Of a stretch of DNA of 64,000 nucleotides, positions 27,991 through 37,750 are shown piece after piece; the first letter of the stretch is position 1, and each line of letters starts with the position of its first letter. Under the pieces are notes generated by a model. That model saw only the letters and a program-made list of their open reading frames with translations. It made no database searches and was not told the DNA's origin. The stretch covers positions 23,681 through 87,680 of the forward strand of contig NZ_LDIG01000153.1 in NCBI RefSeq assembly GCF_015845845.1, in the 5' to 3' direction. Both the position numbers and the translations under genes were made by a program. The DNA comes from Paenibacillus dendritiformis (GTDB lineage Bacteria > Bacillota > Bacilli > Paenibacillales > Paenibacillaceae).

Positions 27991-29266
27991 TCTGGCGCAG
28001 CGGCGCTTGATCCGGCTGGCGCATCAGCATCGGATCCGGGTCTTCCTCGACATGCATCAGGATCTGTACAGCACGCTGTTCGGCAACGGCGCTCCTGCCT
28101 GGGCGACCTTCACCGATGGAGAGCGGTATGAGCCGGGACAGGTATGGAGCGATGCGTATTTGTTCAACAAAGCGGTCCAGAAGGCGTTCGATCATTTCTG
28201 GCGGAATACGCCGGCTTCCGACGGAGCCGGGATTCAGGATCATTTTGCGCAGGCGTGGGGGCATCTGGCGCGGAAGCTGCATGCGGAGCCGAATGTTATC
28301 GGCTACGATCTGATCAATGAGCCGTTTATCGGCAGCGGGGCGGAGCAGGCGATGGCCGCGATCTTGGCCAAATATGCGGAGCTGTACGCCGCCCGGTACG
28401 GGGAGACCGATCCGGCGGAGATGGTCGCGGCCTGGATGGATCCGGAACGGAAGCAGGCGGCCCTCCGCCTGCTGGAGGACGCGGATCTGTTCCGGCAGGT
28501 GATCGATGCCCCAAGCCCGGTGCTGCAAGCGTTCGAGGCCACGGCGCTCTCCGCGCTGTACCGGAAGGCCGCGGCGGCGATTCGGGAGTCGGACCCGCAC
28601 GGCATGCTGTTCCTGGAGACGAATTATTTCTCCAATCTGGGCACCCGAAGCATGATTGAGCCGGTGACTGACGCGGACGGCAGTCGCGACGAGCAGCAGG
28701 TATATGCTCCGCACGCCTATGATATGGTGACCGATACGGAGCTGGCGCATACGGCGAACGACGCGCGGCTGGAGCTGATTCTCACCCGCCACGAAGAGAC
28801 GCGGCAGCGGCTGGAGATGCCGCTGCTTGTCGGCGAATGGGGCGCGTTCTACGGCTCGCGCGACACGGGGCATGTGTCGCTTCACATCCAGCGCCTGCTG
28901 GAGAAGCTGCTCTGCAGCGACGCCTATTGGGATTACACGCCGGATATGGATCGCAGCCCGTCCTTCCTCGGCGTGCGGCGCGGCTATCCGATGGCGGTCG
29001 CCGGCAAGCTGAAGCAGTACCGCTACGAGCATGCGATCGGCTCCTTCAGCATGCGCTGGGAGGAAGCGGGCGAGAGCGCGGCGCCGACGATCGTCTATTT
29101 GCCGGATATTCGCCATGCTGCGCCCGGGACCGTGACGCTGCAGCCGGAGGGCGAACGCTATACGCTCCAGCCCATCGAAGGCTCGCGTGCCGGATACATG
29201 ATCATCCCGCCGGTTCAGCGCGGGAACCGCAGTTTGATCATTGCGGGCAAGCCGCCGGAATGCTGA
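27987..29266 (+). pseudogene. GH5 (endoglycoceramidase-like) glycosidase, 5'-truncated
   Basis: The frame encodes a glycoside hydrolase family 5 barrel starting in mid-domain at LIRLAHQHRIRVFLDMHQDLYS. The acid/base motif GYDLINEPF and the nucleophile motif LLVGEWGAFYG are both kept, as is the C-terminal beta domain, and no internal stop is seen. Roughly the first 80-110 residues of the family, with the first barrel strands and any signal peptide, are missing. The only upstream start codon lies inside the terminator hairpin of the fad operon. It is therefore probably a deletion remnant. Confidence 0.8.
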
Positions 29267-29462
29267 TTTTGACAGCGGCAGCGCATGTATGATAGGATGT
29301 TAGATATATTTACCATCATTACGATTATAGAAGGAGTTATTTTTCAATGAAACGATCGATTTACCTCTAACGCATTGCTTCCGCAGACCGGGCCCGGGCT
29401 CCTCCTGCTATTCGGCAAGATATTCCGGATAGATGGGTAACATATTTGAGGAGGAGATAAGC

Positions 29463-30017
29463 ATGAGTAGACCGGAAATGAACGTCGCCTTGGTGTGCGG
29501 CCCGGATTGCGATATGGACACGCAAGCGATCCGTGCGGCTTTGGAATATTTCGGAGCACGGGTATTTACGTATTGGATTGGAAGACCGAGTGATTTCAAT
29601 GCGGTGCTGTCGGGAGAGGATCTGTATCCCGGCATGGACCTGATTATCCTCAACTTCCATGGCGATGAAGGACAATTCTGCATGCCCGAATTGGGAGAGG
29701 ACGTCTATGAGGAGGACGAGCCGCGCGGGGATTACGGCCCGGAGGAGATTCGGCGGTATGCGAAGCTGGATCATCAGATCGTCATCGGCAACGGGTGCTC
29801 CCTGGGCAATCCGGCATTGGCGCAAGCCTTCCTGGACGCGGGATGCAAGATGTATATCGGACCGGACGACTACCCGGAAGGCACCTCGGCGCTGATGTTC
29901 GTGCTGCGTCTCGCCTACGAGATGATTCAGAACAAGAAGGGCGTGCAGGAAGCTGTCGAGGTAGCCCGCGCGATGGATGAGGAGAACCTCTCGATGTACC
30001 GGATCTACACGGCTTAA
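29463..30017 (+). CDS. Small possible caspase-fold (clan CD) protein of unknown role
   Basis: A 184-residue cytosolic protein. The sequence alternates beta strands and helices. ILNFHGDEGQ (residues 62-71) and VIGNGCSLGNPALAQAFLDAG (107-127, in two parts) place a His-Gly and a Cys after hydrophobic strands, as in caspase-like, CHAT and gingipain folds; His66 and Cys112 would be the dyad. This family assignment is inference from pattern, and no database match can be shown. The start ATG 29463 follows GAGGAGGAGATAAGC. A strong terminator follows, so it is a single-gene unit. Confidence 0.55.
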   Translation: MSRPEMNVALVCGPDCDMDTQAIRAALEYFGARVFTYWIGRPSDFNAVLSGEDLYPGMDLIILNFHGDEGQFCMPELGEDVYEEDEPRGDYGPEEIRRYAKLDHQIVIGNGCSLGNPALAQAFLDAGCKMYIGPDDYPEGTSALMFVLRLAYEMIQNKKGVQEAVEVARAMDEENLSMYRIYTA

Positions 30018-30039
30018 TGGATCCAATAGGGAAGAAGAA

Positions 30040-30073
30040 GAGTCTTGGCGGTATCCGCCGAGACTCTTTTTTT
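30040..30073 (+). terminator. Rho-independent terminator
   Basis: GAGTCTTGGCGG (30040-30051) pairs with CCGCCGAGACTC (30055-30066), followed by seven T. It ends the caspase-like gene. Confidence 0.9.
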
Positions 30074-30817
30074 GGCAGGTCCGGGATTCTGCCTTATTTC
30101 GCCCTCATCCTCTTTCTGCTCATGGCTGGAATCCTGCATAAGTACAGTAATTTCTTGCTTTATAGCAAATAGTAGGAACTATTCCTGCAAATCTACATCA
30201 TTTTCCTCGAAAAGTCCTCCTTCCAAGCCGAAGTAAGCGAAATTGCTGCGTTATTGCAGGCTTCACTTTGGTGAGAAGCGGCTTACCCGAAAAAACTGCA
30301 TTATTGCAGTTTTCGACGGGTGAACCAGCAGCATACTGACTGTCAGACTGTGTACGCATCCCGCATTATCCGATCGAGAAGAACGAAAGCAAGAGGAACG
30401 AAAGCAAGAGGTACGCAAGTAATGAAACGCAAGTAAGATATACGCAAGCAATAGCTGCGCAAGCAAGGGGAACGCGATGAAGAGGTACTCAAGCGCCTAG
30501 CAAGGAAGCCGATTACGAAAGTGTCCCGCGGACGGCTGCTGATTCGGTCCCGGACTGGCCGGTCGAGAAGAACAGGGCTGCACTTGTCCTTCACTCCCCG
30601 GACAGCCGCTGCTTCGAGCTTGGTCTTGCCGGGGGGGAGCGGGGTGCAAGCGCGAGCACCCGACCGGACTGGAAGCAAGCCCGCTGCCAGCCCCTTTCCG
30701 AGCGCTCCCGGAGTGGAGAAAAATTCGTCTTTAAATAGGCAAACTGAAGATTTGTTCTCATGTATCGAGTATGATGTGATCAAGCATATGGCGGAACGAA
30801 TCAAGGGGGATGATGAT
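30074..30817. other. Long intergenic region with palindromes and short degenerate repeats
   Basis: About 740 bp with no supported gene; an open frame from 30521 into the next gene lacks homology and a ribosome site. It contains TCCTGCA-type palindromes (for example AAAACTGCA-TTA-TTGCAGTTTT near 30293-30313) like those in two other gaps of this window, and a degenerate tandem stretch at about 30374-30470 built from units of about 15 bp with a core ACGCAAG or ACGAAAGCAAGAGG. Confidence 0.55.
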
Positions 30818-31945
30818 ATGAAAATTGCCCGCATCGACGTGTTTCCTCTTCGCCTGCCGATGAGCCAGTCGTTCACGATATCCAATGGGGCCGTTGGGGA
30901 AGCCGGCATCGGGGCGCCTCATGTCTATGTGCGAATTACCGCGGACAACGGCGTATGCGGCTGGGGGGAGGCCAGACCGAGCCCCCGTTGGAGCTACGAA
31001 ACTTTGCAAACGGTTACAAGCACAATCGAGCGCAATCTCCGTCCGGCGCTGATCGGCATGGAGGCCAAGGACTGGAAGACGATTCACCGGGTGATGAACC
31101 GGGAGATTCGGCCGGGTCCGGGCAGCGGCCAGCCGATTGCGAAGGCGGCCATCGATATGGCGCTGCATGATCTGATCGGCGCCGCCGAGCGGCGCACGCT
31201 GGCGGATCTGTGGTACTCGGCCCCGAATCCGGAGCTGAAGCTGTCGTATCTCATCAGCACGCCCAGCCCGGAGGAAGCGGCGCGCAAGGCGGCATACGCC
31301 GCAGCGAACGGTTACGAAGCGGTCGATGTCAAGCTTGGGCTTGACCCGAAGCGCGATCTCGCGGTTGTGGAGGCCGTGAAGAGCGAAGCGCGGGACCTGT
31401 TCTTCCGGGCCGATGCGAATCAGGCCTATAATCTGCCGCAGGCCGTCAAGCTGGCGAAGCAGATGGAGCGGATAGGAGTCGATGTATTCGAGCAGCCGCT
31501 GCCTGCCAACCAGCTTCACGGGCACGCCGAGCTGCGCCGCAAGACATCGCTTCCGATCGCATTGGACGAGAGCGTCTGGACGCCCGGGGATCTGATGCAG
31601 GCGATTCAGGCGGAAGCATGCGACACCGTCGTCATCAAGGTAACGAAGATGGGCGGATTGGCCGGGGCCAAGCGCTGCGGCGAGCTGGCCCGCGATGCGG
31701 GGCTGGATCTGCTGGGGGGCGGGCTGACGGAGTCGCGGCTCGGGTTGACGGCCAGCGGCTGGCTGTTCCAGTACCTGGACATCGCCTATCCGGCCGATTT
31801 GAACGGTCCGCTGTTCCTGAGCGATGATCCGGTCGAGACGGGCCCCGTTATCAAGGAGGGCCGTGTTCAATTGCCGGCGGCGCCGGGAATCGGATGCGTC
31901 ATTTCCATGCAGAAGATAGAACAATATGCTGCCCGTGACGACTAG
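30818..31945 (+). CDS. Enolase-superfamily (mandelate racemase / muconate lactonising) enzyme
   Basis: A 375-residue enzyme with the capping domain (residues about 1-130) and a C-terminal barrel. The metal ligands are visible in succession: FRADANQAY (Asp), VFEQPL (Glu) and IALDESVW (Asp), and IKVTKMGGL provides the second lysine. At the first lysine position the motif reads VDVKLG, one Lys rather than KxK. Members dehydrate acid sugars, cycloisomerise or racemise. ATG 30818 follows AAGGGGGA. It precedes an ABC sugar importer, so an acid-sugar substrate is likely but not proven. Confidence 0.85.
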   Translation: MKIARIDVFPLRLPMSQSFTISNGAVGEAGIGAPHVYVRITADNGVCGWGEARPSPRWSYETLQTVTSTIERNLRPALIGMEAKDWKTIHRVMNREIRPGPGSGQPIAKAAIDMALHDLIGAAERRTLADLWYSAPNPELKLSYLISTPSPEEAARKAAYAAANGYEAVDVKLGLDPKRDLAVVEAVKSEARDLFFRADANQAYNLPQAVKLAKQMERIGVDVFEQPLPANQLHGHAELRRKTSLPIALDESVWTPGDLMQAIQAEACDTVVIKVTKMGGLAGAKRCGELARDAGLDLLGGGLTESRLGLTASGWLFQYLDIAYPADLNGPLFLSDDPVETGPVIKEGRVQLPAAPGIGCVISMQKIEQYAARDD

Positions 31946-32170
31946 CGGATATTTTTTTATCGAAAAAGGAAGAGATATCCATCGTTTCTTCGTGATTGGG
32001 AAGCGGAATCCACTATTTCCGCAAAGACGATACTTGCGGCACTAGGGCACGAACCGGTGCATCTGAATACTGGGAGGAGGTGAGGCTTTTATCCATATGC
32101 CGACAAGCGAAGGAAGCGCATTCCGTAATTCGGCTTGTTCACCTAATCGAATCGATAAAGGGAGGCGTTC
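31946..32170. other. Gap before the ABC importer
   Basis: A 225-bp gap. No clear gene, operator or terminator was seen apart from the GGGAGG ribosome site at the end (32160-32165). Confidence 0.35.
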
Positions 32171-33538
32171 ATGATGACACAGATGACAGAGAAGAGAAAA
32201 AAAGCGCTGGCGTTGCTCTGCTCCGTCGGAATGCTGCTGACGCTATTGGCGGGATGCGGCGGCAGCGGATCGGGCGCGAATGGGGCGAATCCGGCAGGTT
32301 CCTCCGGGAAAGCGGGCAAGGAACAGGGCGAGAAGGTGGAGATTGCCTTCTGGCACACCTACACCGATACCGATGCGGGGCCGATCAACAAGGTCGTAGA
32401 GAGCTTCAACAAGAGCCAGGATCGGATTTCGGTCAAAATTTTGGGCAATCAGGACAGCACGAAGCAGTTGACGGCGATCTCCGGCGGAGCGGCTCCGGAT
32501 ATTTTGCTGACATTCTGGAACAACATCGGGCCTTGGGCCGAAGCGGGGGCCGTCATGGATCTGACGGACAACATCCAGAAGGACGGCTTCGACGTGAATG
32601 CGTTTATCCCGGCCGCAGCGGAGCGCATGAGCATCCATGGCAAATATTACGGAATGCCTTTCACGATGAGCATGGCGAACTCGCTGATGTATAACAAAAA
32701 GGCATTCGAGGAAGCGGGCATTGCGGCCCCCCCGGAGACGCTGGAGCAAATGTTCGAGATGGCCAAGAAGCTGACGAAGCGGGACGGCAGCGGCAATATC
32801 AAGCAGATCGGATTCATTCCGGATTACCCGTGGATCGACAACGTGTTCTGGCCGATCATCTTCGGCGGTTCCTGGTATGACGAGAGGACGGGCAAAGTCA
32901 CGCCGAACCATCCGGCCAACGTCGCGGCGATCGCGTACCAGCGTTCCTTCTATGACGAATTCGGCGCCGACCAGATCGCGAAGTTCAAATCCGGGATGGG
33001 CAAGCGCGGCACGCCGCAGGATCCGATGCTGACAGGCCAGTTGGCCATGTATATCGGCTGGGAGTACAATTTCCGCGACGAACGGGCGGAGGACGGCCCG
33101 ATCGGCGTAGCTCCATTTCCTTATCCGGCCGCGAAGCCGGAGCTGAAAGGATCGGGGATGGTCAGCCCGCGCGCCATATTCATTCCGGCCAAGGCCAAGC
33201 ATCCCGAGGAAGCATGGGAATTCATGAAGTATTTGATGACCCGGGATACGCAGGTCGAGTTCGCCCTGGAAGCGAAGGTCATTCCGACGATCAAGGCGGC
33301 GCTGGATGACGAGCGTCTCCGCGCGGACGCGAACAAGACGATGATCCCGTTCCTGGAAGCGGCGAAGAGCGAGAACCTGCAGGGCTTCCCGAACAGCTCG
33401 TACATTAACGAATATTTGCAAGCGCTGTCAGAGGAGACGGAGAAAGCGCTGAAGGGCACGCAGTCCCCGCAGGAGGCCATGGATAAAGTCGCGCAAAAAA
33501 TCCAACCGCTTGCCGATAAGGCGGCCCGCAAGCAATAA
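32171..33538 (+). CDS. Sugar ABC transporter substrate-binding lipoprotein
   Basis: A 455-residue family 1 extracellular solute-binding protein. It has a lipoprotein signal with lipobox LAGC near residues 25-28, then a Gly/Ser-rich linker, and binding-protein patterns such as AFWHTYTD, GGAAPDILLTFWNN, MPFTMSMANSLMYNKKAFEEAG and KHPEEAWEFMKYLMT. It captures a carbohydrate outside the membrane for the two permeases that follow. No ATPase gene is in this operon, so a shared MsmX-type ATPase is expected elsewhere. Confidence 0.92.
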   Translation: MMTQMTEKRKKALALLCSVGMLLTLLAGCGGSGSGANGANPAGSSGKAGKEQGEKVEIAFWHTYTDTDAGPINKVVESFNKSQDRISVKILGNQDSTKQLTAISGGAAPDILLTFWNNIGPWAEAGAVMDLTDNIQKDGFDVNAFIPAAAERMSIHGKYYGMPFTMSMANSLMYNKKAFEEAGIAAPPETLEQMFEMAKKLTKRDGSGNIKQIGFIPDYPWIDNVFWPIIFGGSWYDERTGKVTPNHPANVAAIAYQRSFYDEFGADQIAKFKSGMGKRGTPQDPMLTGQLAMYIGWEYNFRDERAEDGPIGVAPFPYPAAKPELKGSGMVSPRAIFIPAKAKHPEEAWEFMKYLMTRDTQVEFALEAKVIPTIKAALDDERLRADANKTMIPFLEAAKSENLQGFPNSSYINEYLQALSEETEKALKGTQSPQEAMDKVAQKIQPLADKAARKQ

Positions 33539-33545
33539 ATACGGC

Positions 33546-33568
33546 GCGGGCCGGACGATTCGGCCCGC
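33546..33568. other. Stem-loop between binding-protein and permease genes
   Basis: GCGGGCCG (33546-33553) and CGGCCCGC (33561-33568) form a perfect 8-bp stem without a T-run. Such hairpins after a binding-protein gene often raise its mRNA stability relative to the permease genes; that role is inferred. Confidence 0.5.
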
Positions 33569-33662
33569 TTCCCGCCCGGGCCTTGATTTAAGGGGCGATG
33601 CTCCTTCCAAGGTCCGGCAAGGGGGATTTGCGCACGGCAGATGACAGGAAGGAGGCGAGCGA

Positions 33663-34589
33663 ATGGACAACAGCAGCAACATTGCCGGCATTCGCAGACG
33701 GGAACGGAAGACGTTGATTATCGGCTTGCTTTTTACCAGCCCGTGGATTAACGGTTTTTTGGTGTTTCAGCTTTATCCGATTGTGACCTCGTTCTATTAC
33801 AGCATGACGGAATATAATTTGTTCTCGTCGCCGGCATGGGTCGGATTGCAGAACTACCGGGATCTGTTCCACGACGACAAGTTTTTCTTATCCATGTATA
33901 ACACGCTGTATATTACGGTGTTCGGCGTCGTCCCGCATATGGCGTTCGCGCTTGGGATGGCCCTGCTGCTTAATATGAAAATAAAGGGCCAAAGCATATA
34001 CCGCACCATCTATTTCCTGCCGACGCTCGTTCCGGCGGTCGCCGGCTCGCTGCTCTGGCTGTGGATTCTGAATTCGCAGTACGGCCTGATCAATATGCTG
34101 CTGGAAAGCATCGGAATCGTCGGTCCGAACTGGCTGGTCGACCCGGATTGGACCAAGCCGTCGCTCATTTTGATGGGCTTCTGGGGAACGGGAACGATTA
34201 CGGTCATGTATTTGGCGGCGCTGCAGGACGTGCCCCAGATTTTTTATGAGGCGGCCGAGATTGACGGGGCCAGCCGCTGGCGCAAATTCTGGTCGATTAC
34301 CTTCCCGGCGATTTCGCCGATGACGCTGTTCCAGTTAATCATGATGCTGATCGGGTCTTTTCAATATTTTACGGAAGGCATGGTGTTCGCAGAGGCGTCT
34401 CAATCGATCGGAGGGCCGGAGAACTCGCTGCTCTTCTACTCCATTTATTTGTACCAGCAGGCTTTCTCCTTCCTCAATATGGGATACGCGGCCGCGATGG
34501 CCTGGATTCTGTTCCTCGTCGTCATAACGTTCACGCTGATTATCTTCCGGACGTCGGCCCGCTGGGTGTACTACGGAGGTGAGAAATAA
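33663..34589 (+). CDS. Sugar ABC transporter permease (MalF-like)
   Basis: A 308-residue membrane protein with six predicted helices. The EAA loop that contacts the ATPase is at EAAEIDGASRWRKFWSITFPAISP (residues about 197-220). The first gap after the substrate-binding gene contains the hairpin and a good AAGGAGG site. The stop overlaps the next ATG by one base (TAATG), so it is coupled to the second permease. Confidence 0.94.
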   Translation: MDNSSNIAGIRRRERKTLIIGLLFTSPWINGFLVFQLYPIVTSFYYSMTEYNLFSSPAWVGLQNYRDLFHDDKFFLSMYNTLYITVFGVVPHMAFALGMALLLNMKIKGQSIYRTIYFLPTLVPAVAGSLLWLWILNSQYGLINMLLESIGIVGPNWLVDPDWTKPSLILMGFWGTGTITVMYLAALQDVPQIFYEAAEIDGASRWRKFWSITFPAISPMTLFQLIMMLIGSFQYFTEGMVFAEASQSIGGPENSLLFYSIYLYQQAFSFLNMGYAAAMAWILFLVVITFTLIIFRTSARWVYYGGEK

Positions 34590-35473
34590 TGGCGAATTTT
34601 GCGACAGCCCTGAGACCCGGAGGCCGCGCGGCGCGGATGCGGCGAAGCTCCGTCAGCCGTTCGCTCCGCAGCATCGTCAAGCATGGGCTGCTGATGCTGG
34701 CGGGATTATTTTTCCTCGGTCCGTTTGCGTATTTGCTGTTAACGTCCGTGAAGTCGATAGACGAGATTTTTGCCGTTCCGTTCGTCTGGTGGCCGGAGCG
34801 TTTCTATTGGGACAATTATTCAAATGCGGTGAACGCCATTCCGTTTTTCCAATATACGCTGAATACCGTATTCATCTCGATGATGTGCGTACTGGGCGAG
34901 CTGCTTGCCGCCCCGCTGGTGGCGTACGGCTTCGCCCGGATTCCGTTCAAGGGGCGGAACATTCTGTTCATGATCATGATGGGCACGATTATGCTGCCTT
35001 CCCAGACGACGATGATTCCGCTCTATGTGCTGTACAACAAGATGGATCTGGTCAATACGTTCTGGCCGCTGATTCTGCCGGCCTTTTTCGGGGCGGCCTA
35101 CTATATTTTCTTGCTGCGCCAGTTCTTCATGGGCATCCCTTACGAGCTGACCGAGTCGGCCAAAATCGACGGCGCCTCGGAGTTCCGGATCTACTGGCAG
35201 ATGATCCTTCCGCTGTCGAAGCCGGCCCTGTTCACGGTCGGGCTGCTCGTGTTCCTTGGCTCATGGAAGGATTATCAGATGCCGCTCATTTATTTGAACG
35301 ATCCGGCAAAATGGACCTTGTCCGTCGGGCTTAAAGCATTTATCGGCGAATATAACATCGAATGGGGCATGCTGATGGCGGCTGCCGCCCTGTTCACGAT
35401 CCCGATCGTCATGTTGTATTTCTTCGTGCAAAAAGTCTTTATTCAAGGGATCACGCTGACCGGAATGAAATGA
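34589..35473 (+). CDS. Sugar ABC transporter permease (MalG-like)
   Basis: A 294-residue partner permease. The EAA loop is present as ESAKIDGASEFRIYWQMILPLSKP (residues about 188-211). The N-terminus is Arg-rich and cytosolic before the first helix (about residues 32-54). It pairs with the preceding permease to form the channel. It starts within the stop codon of that gene. Confidence 0.94.
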   Translation: MANFATALRPGGRAARMRRSSVSRSLRSIVKHGLLMLAGLFFLGPFAYLLLTSVKSIDEIFAVPFVWWPERFYWDNYSNAVNAIPFFQYTLNTVFISMMCVLGELLAAPLVAYGFARIPFKGRNILFMIMMGTIMLPSQTTMIPLYVLYNKMDLVNTFWPLILPAFFGAAYYIFLLRQFFMGIPYELTESAKIDGASEFRIYWQMILPLSKPALFTVGLLVFLGSWKDYQMPLIYLNDPAKWTLSVGLKAFIGEYNIEWGMLMAAAALFTIPIVMLYFFVQKVFIQGITLTGMK

Positions 35474-35507
35474 CGGGAGTGCAGAATACGGCAAGGAGAG
35501 GATTGCG

Positions 35508-36578
35508 ATGCGACAGCTTTTTTTCCGGCTTGACCCTCATTTGAAGCTTTACTTTGACGGACTGCTGCGGCGGGAGGAGAATAGCGGCGCGCTCTATATT
35601 TTGGATGACGAGCTCGGGGATCGGGCGAGCTGCTGCACGACGGCCGCTGTCGCCAGCTTCTATGCGCAGGATTGGCTGCTGCGCGGCGGGGACGGAGCGG
35701 ACATCGCCCGCGAGCTGGCGAAGGATGTGCACCGCCGCCAGCTTCCGGGCGGAGGCTATTCCCAGCCTTATTACGTCAAGCAGGGGGAGGAGCCGCCCAT
35801 CGATATCGCCGAGGTCGGCGCGGCGGCGGACAGCTTGTATTATGTATACCGGACGACCGGGAGCCCGGAGGCGAAGCAAAGTCTGGTGCGGTCGGCCGAG
35901 TATCTGCTGACGCAGGTGGCCAAGCAGAATCCGGGCGTGGTGCTCAAGCGGCCGGGCGAGGATTTCGATGTCCTGAACGGCGACATGTATGCGGCGCATA
36001 CGTTCGGCCGGGCCTATGAGCTGACCGGCGAGGCCGTCTTCCTGAAGAAGGTGGAGGACGTGTTCGTCCATCTGATGAACCGCTTCGGCCGCCATGCCCC
36101 CGGCTGGTGGCCGTATATTGAACGCTGGGACGGCTCGGTCGTGATGGGGAACAGCGTGCTGTACCAGGCGACGATCGTCGGCCTGGGCGCGACCGTTGCG
36201 CCGCTGCTGCCGGAAGAGCGGCGCGCGGCCTGGAGCCGCGTATCCGCGGAAGCGGTGGATACGATGATCGAGGCGATCCGGCAGCCGCCGACGGAAGAGA
36301 CGGAAGCGCCGTGGTGGACGCGCGATTGGACGCTCGGCTGGGAACTGTACATGGCGCTCTGGCGCTGCGGGACCCGGACGGAGATTCGCGAGATCGGGCG
36401 GAAGCGCTTCGCGGAAGTCGCGGACGATATCATGGCGCGGGGCATGGCCCTGTTCCGGCCGAACATCCGGCATGAGGAGCCGGATCGGACGCCGGTGACG
36501 ACCACCTTCCGCAAGGCGGCCGGGTTCGCCGGCATGATGGCGGCATTGGCATTCGAAGCCGCGGCAGAGGAAGCCTGA
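35508..36578 (+). CDS. Probable alpha/alpha-barrel carbohydrate-active enzyme, family unclear
   Basis: A 356-residue soluble protein made of repeated helical pairs with aromatic and acidic clusters (PGGGYSQPYYV, GDMYAAHTFGRAYELTGE, PGWWPYIERWDGSVVMGNS), which suggests an (alpha/alpha)6 barrel like unsaturated glucuronyl hydrolases or related lyases. No defined family motif was recognised. No signal peptide, so it would act on imported oligosaccharide. It lies 34 bp after the permease gene and its substrate is likely what the transporter brings in. Confidence 0.6.
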   Translation: MRQLFFRLDPHLKLYFDGLLRREENSGALYILDDELGDRASCCTTAAVASFYAQDWLLRGGDGADIARELAKDVHRRQLPGGGYSQPYYVKQGEEPPIDIAEVGAAADSLYYVYRTTGSPEAKQSLVRSAEYLLTQVAKQNPGVVLKRPGEDFDVLNGDMYAAHTFGRAYELTGEAVFLKKVEDVFVHLMNRFGRHAPGWWPYIERWDGSVVMGNSVLYQATIVGLGATVAPLLPEERRAAWSRVSAEAVDTMIEAIRQPPTEETEAPWWTRDWTLGWELYMALWRCGTRTEIREIGRKRFAEVADDIMARGMALFRPNIRHEEPDRTPVTTTFRKAAGFAGMMAALAFEAAAEEA

Positions 36579-36653
36579 CGGGAGGATGAGGAATTGCGGG
36601 GGTGGCAGACACCGGATGACGGCAAAGCATATTCGAGGAGGCGTTACATTCCG

Positions 36654-37673
36654 ATGAGACAAATCGTAGTAAGGCAGCGGCAGGCCGTGCTGGAGGAGGC
36701 CGAAGCGCCGGTCTTCTCCGCATCTCACCCGGCCCGGGTGCTGGTGAAGGTCAGATATTCTTCGATCAGCCCCGGCACGGAGCTGAATCTGATCCATCAT
36801 ATGGACGTGCCGGACGGCTTCCCGCTCGGCTACAGCGCCTCCGGCCAGGTGCTGGAGGTCGGGCCGGAGGCGACCGGCCTTGCGCCGGGCGACTGGGTGG
36901 CCTGTTACGGCGGCCCGTATGTGTATCATGCGGAGCAGTTATCCGTTCCGCGCCAGCTTTGCGTGAAGCTGTCCGACGAGTCCTGGCTGCGCGAAGCGGC
37001 GCTGGTCGGCCTCGGATCGGTAGCGATTCACAGCGTGCGCCGGCTCGGGCGGCAGTTCGGGGAATCGGTCTGGGTGGTCGGCCTGGGTCTGCTCGGCCAG
37101 CTTATCGCGCAATTCAGCCATCAGGCGAATTACCGCGTGTTCGCGACCGATATGAACCCGGCCCGCGTCGCGGCCGTGCAGGCGAGCGGGGTGGATGCGG
37201 CCTATCTCGCCGACGATGAAGCGCTGGACGACTACGCGGAGCGGTTCACCGCCGGCTTCGGCTTCGACAGCATCGCGCTCGTCGCCCATTCCTCCAGCCC
37301 GCGGATCATTGCGGCGACGATGGAGAAGTTGGCCTTCCGCGGCACCTACGCGGTCGTGGGCAATGTCCCGATCGAGTTTCCGCGCGAGCTGTTTTTCCAG
37401 AAGGAAGCGGATTTCGTCATTGCCCGCGCCGCGGGTCCCGGCCGCTATGACCGGCAGTATGAGGAGCAGGGCATCGATTATCCTTACGCCTATGTGCGTT
37501 GGACGGAAGGGCGGAACATGGCGGAATTCGTCCGTCAGTTGGAGGCGGGCCGCATCCGCCTGAACCCGCTAATTACGCATGAATATGCCATCGATGATGC
37601 GCCGGCAGCCTATGAGGCGCTCCATGCGGATATGAGCGGCGCGCTGGGAGTATTGCTCCGGTATGACTCGTAG
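36654..37673 (+). CDS. MDR-family (zinc-type alcohol dehydrogenase-like) oxidoreductase
   Basis: A 339-residue two-domain oxidoreductase. The Rossmann motif is WVVGLGLLGQLIAQFS (residues about 140-155). The usual catalytic zinc ligands are not apparent: the Cys position reads SISPGTELN and the GHE motif is replaced by GYSASG, so it may be zinc-independent. The start is ATG 36654 after GAGGAGG; an earlier start at 36594 has no support. It probably oxidises or reduces a sugar derivative in this operon. Confidence 0.75.
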   Translation: MRQIVVRQRQAVLEEAEAPVFSASHPARVLVKVRYSSISPGTELNLIHHMDVPDGFPLGYSASGQVLEVGPEATGLAPGDWVACYGGPYVYHAEQLSVPRQLCVKLSDESWLREAALVGLGSVAIHSVRRLGRQFGESVWVVGLGLLGQLIAQFSHQANYRVFATDMNPARVAAVQASGVDAAYLADDEALDDYAERFTAGFGFDSIALVAHSSSPRIIAATMEKLAFRGTYAVVGNVPIEFPRELFFQKEADFVIARAAGPGRYDRQYEEQGIDYPYAYVRWTEGRNMAEFVRQLEAGRIRLNPLITHEYAIDDAPAAYEALHADMSGALGVLLRYDS

Positions 37674-37750
37674 CGCCGCGGCTCTCCGGGCCCGGCGCCT
37701 TGGCGAGGGGGGCCGGATGAGGGGTATGACGAAGAAAAGAGGTGACCGCG

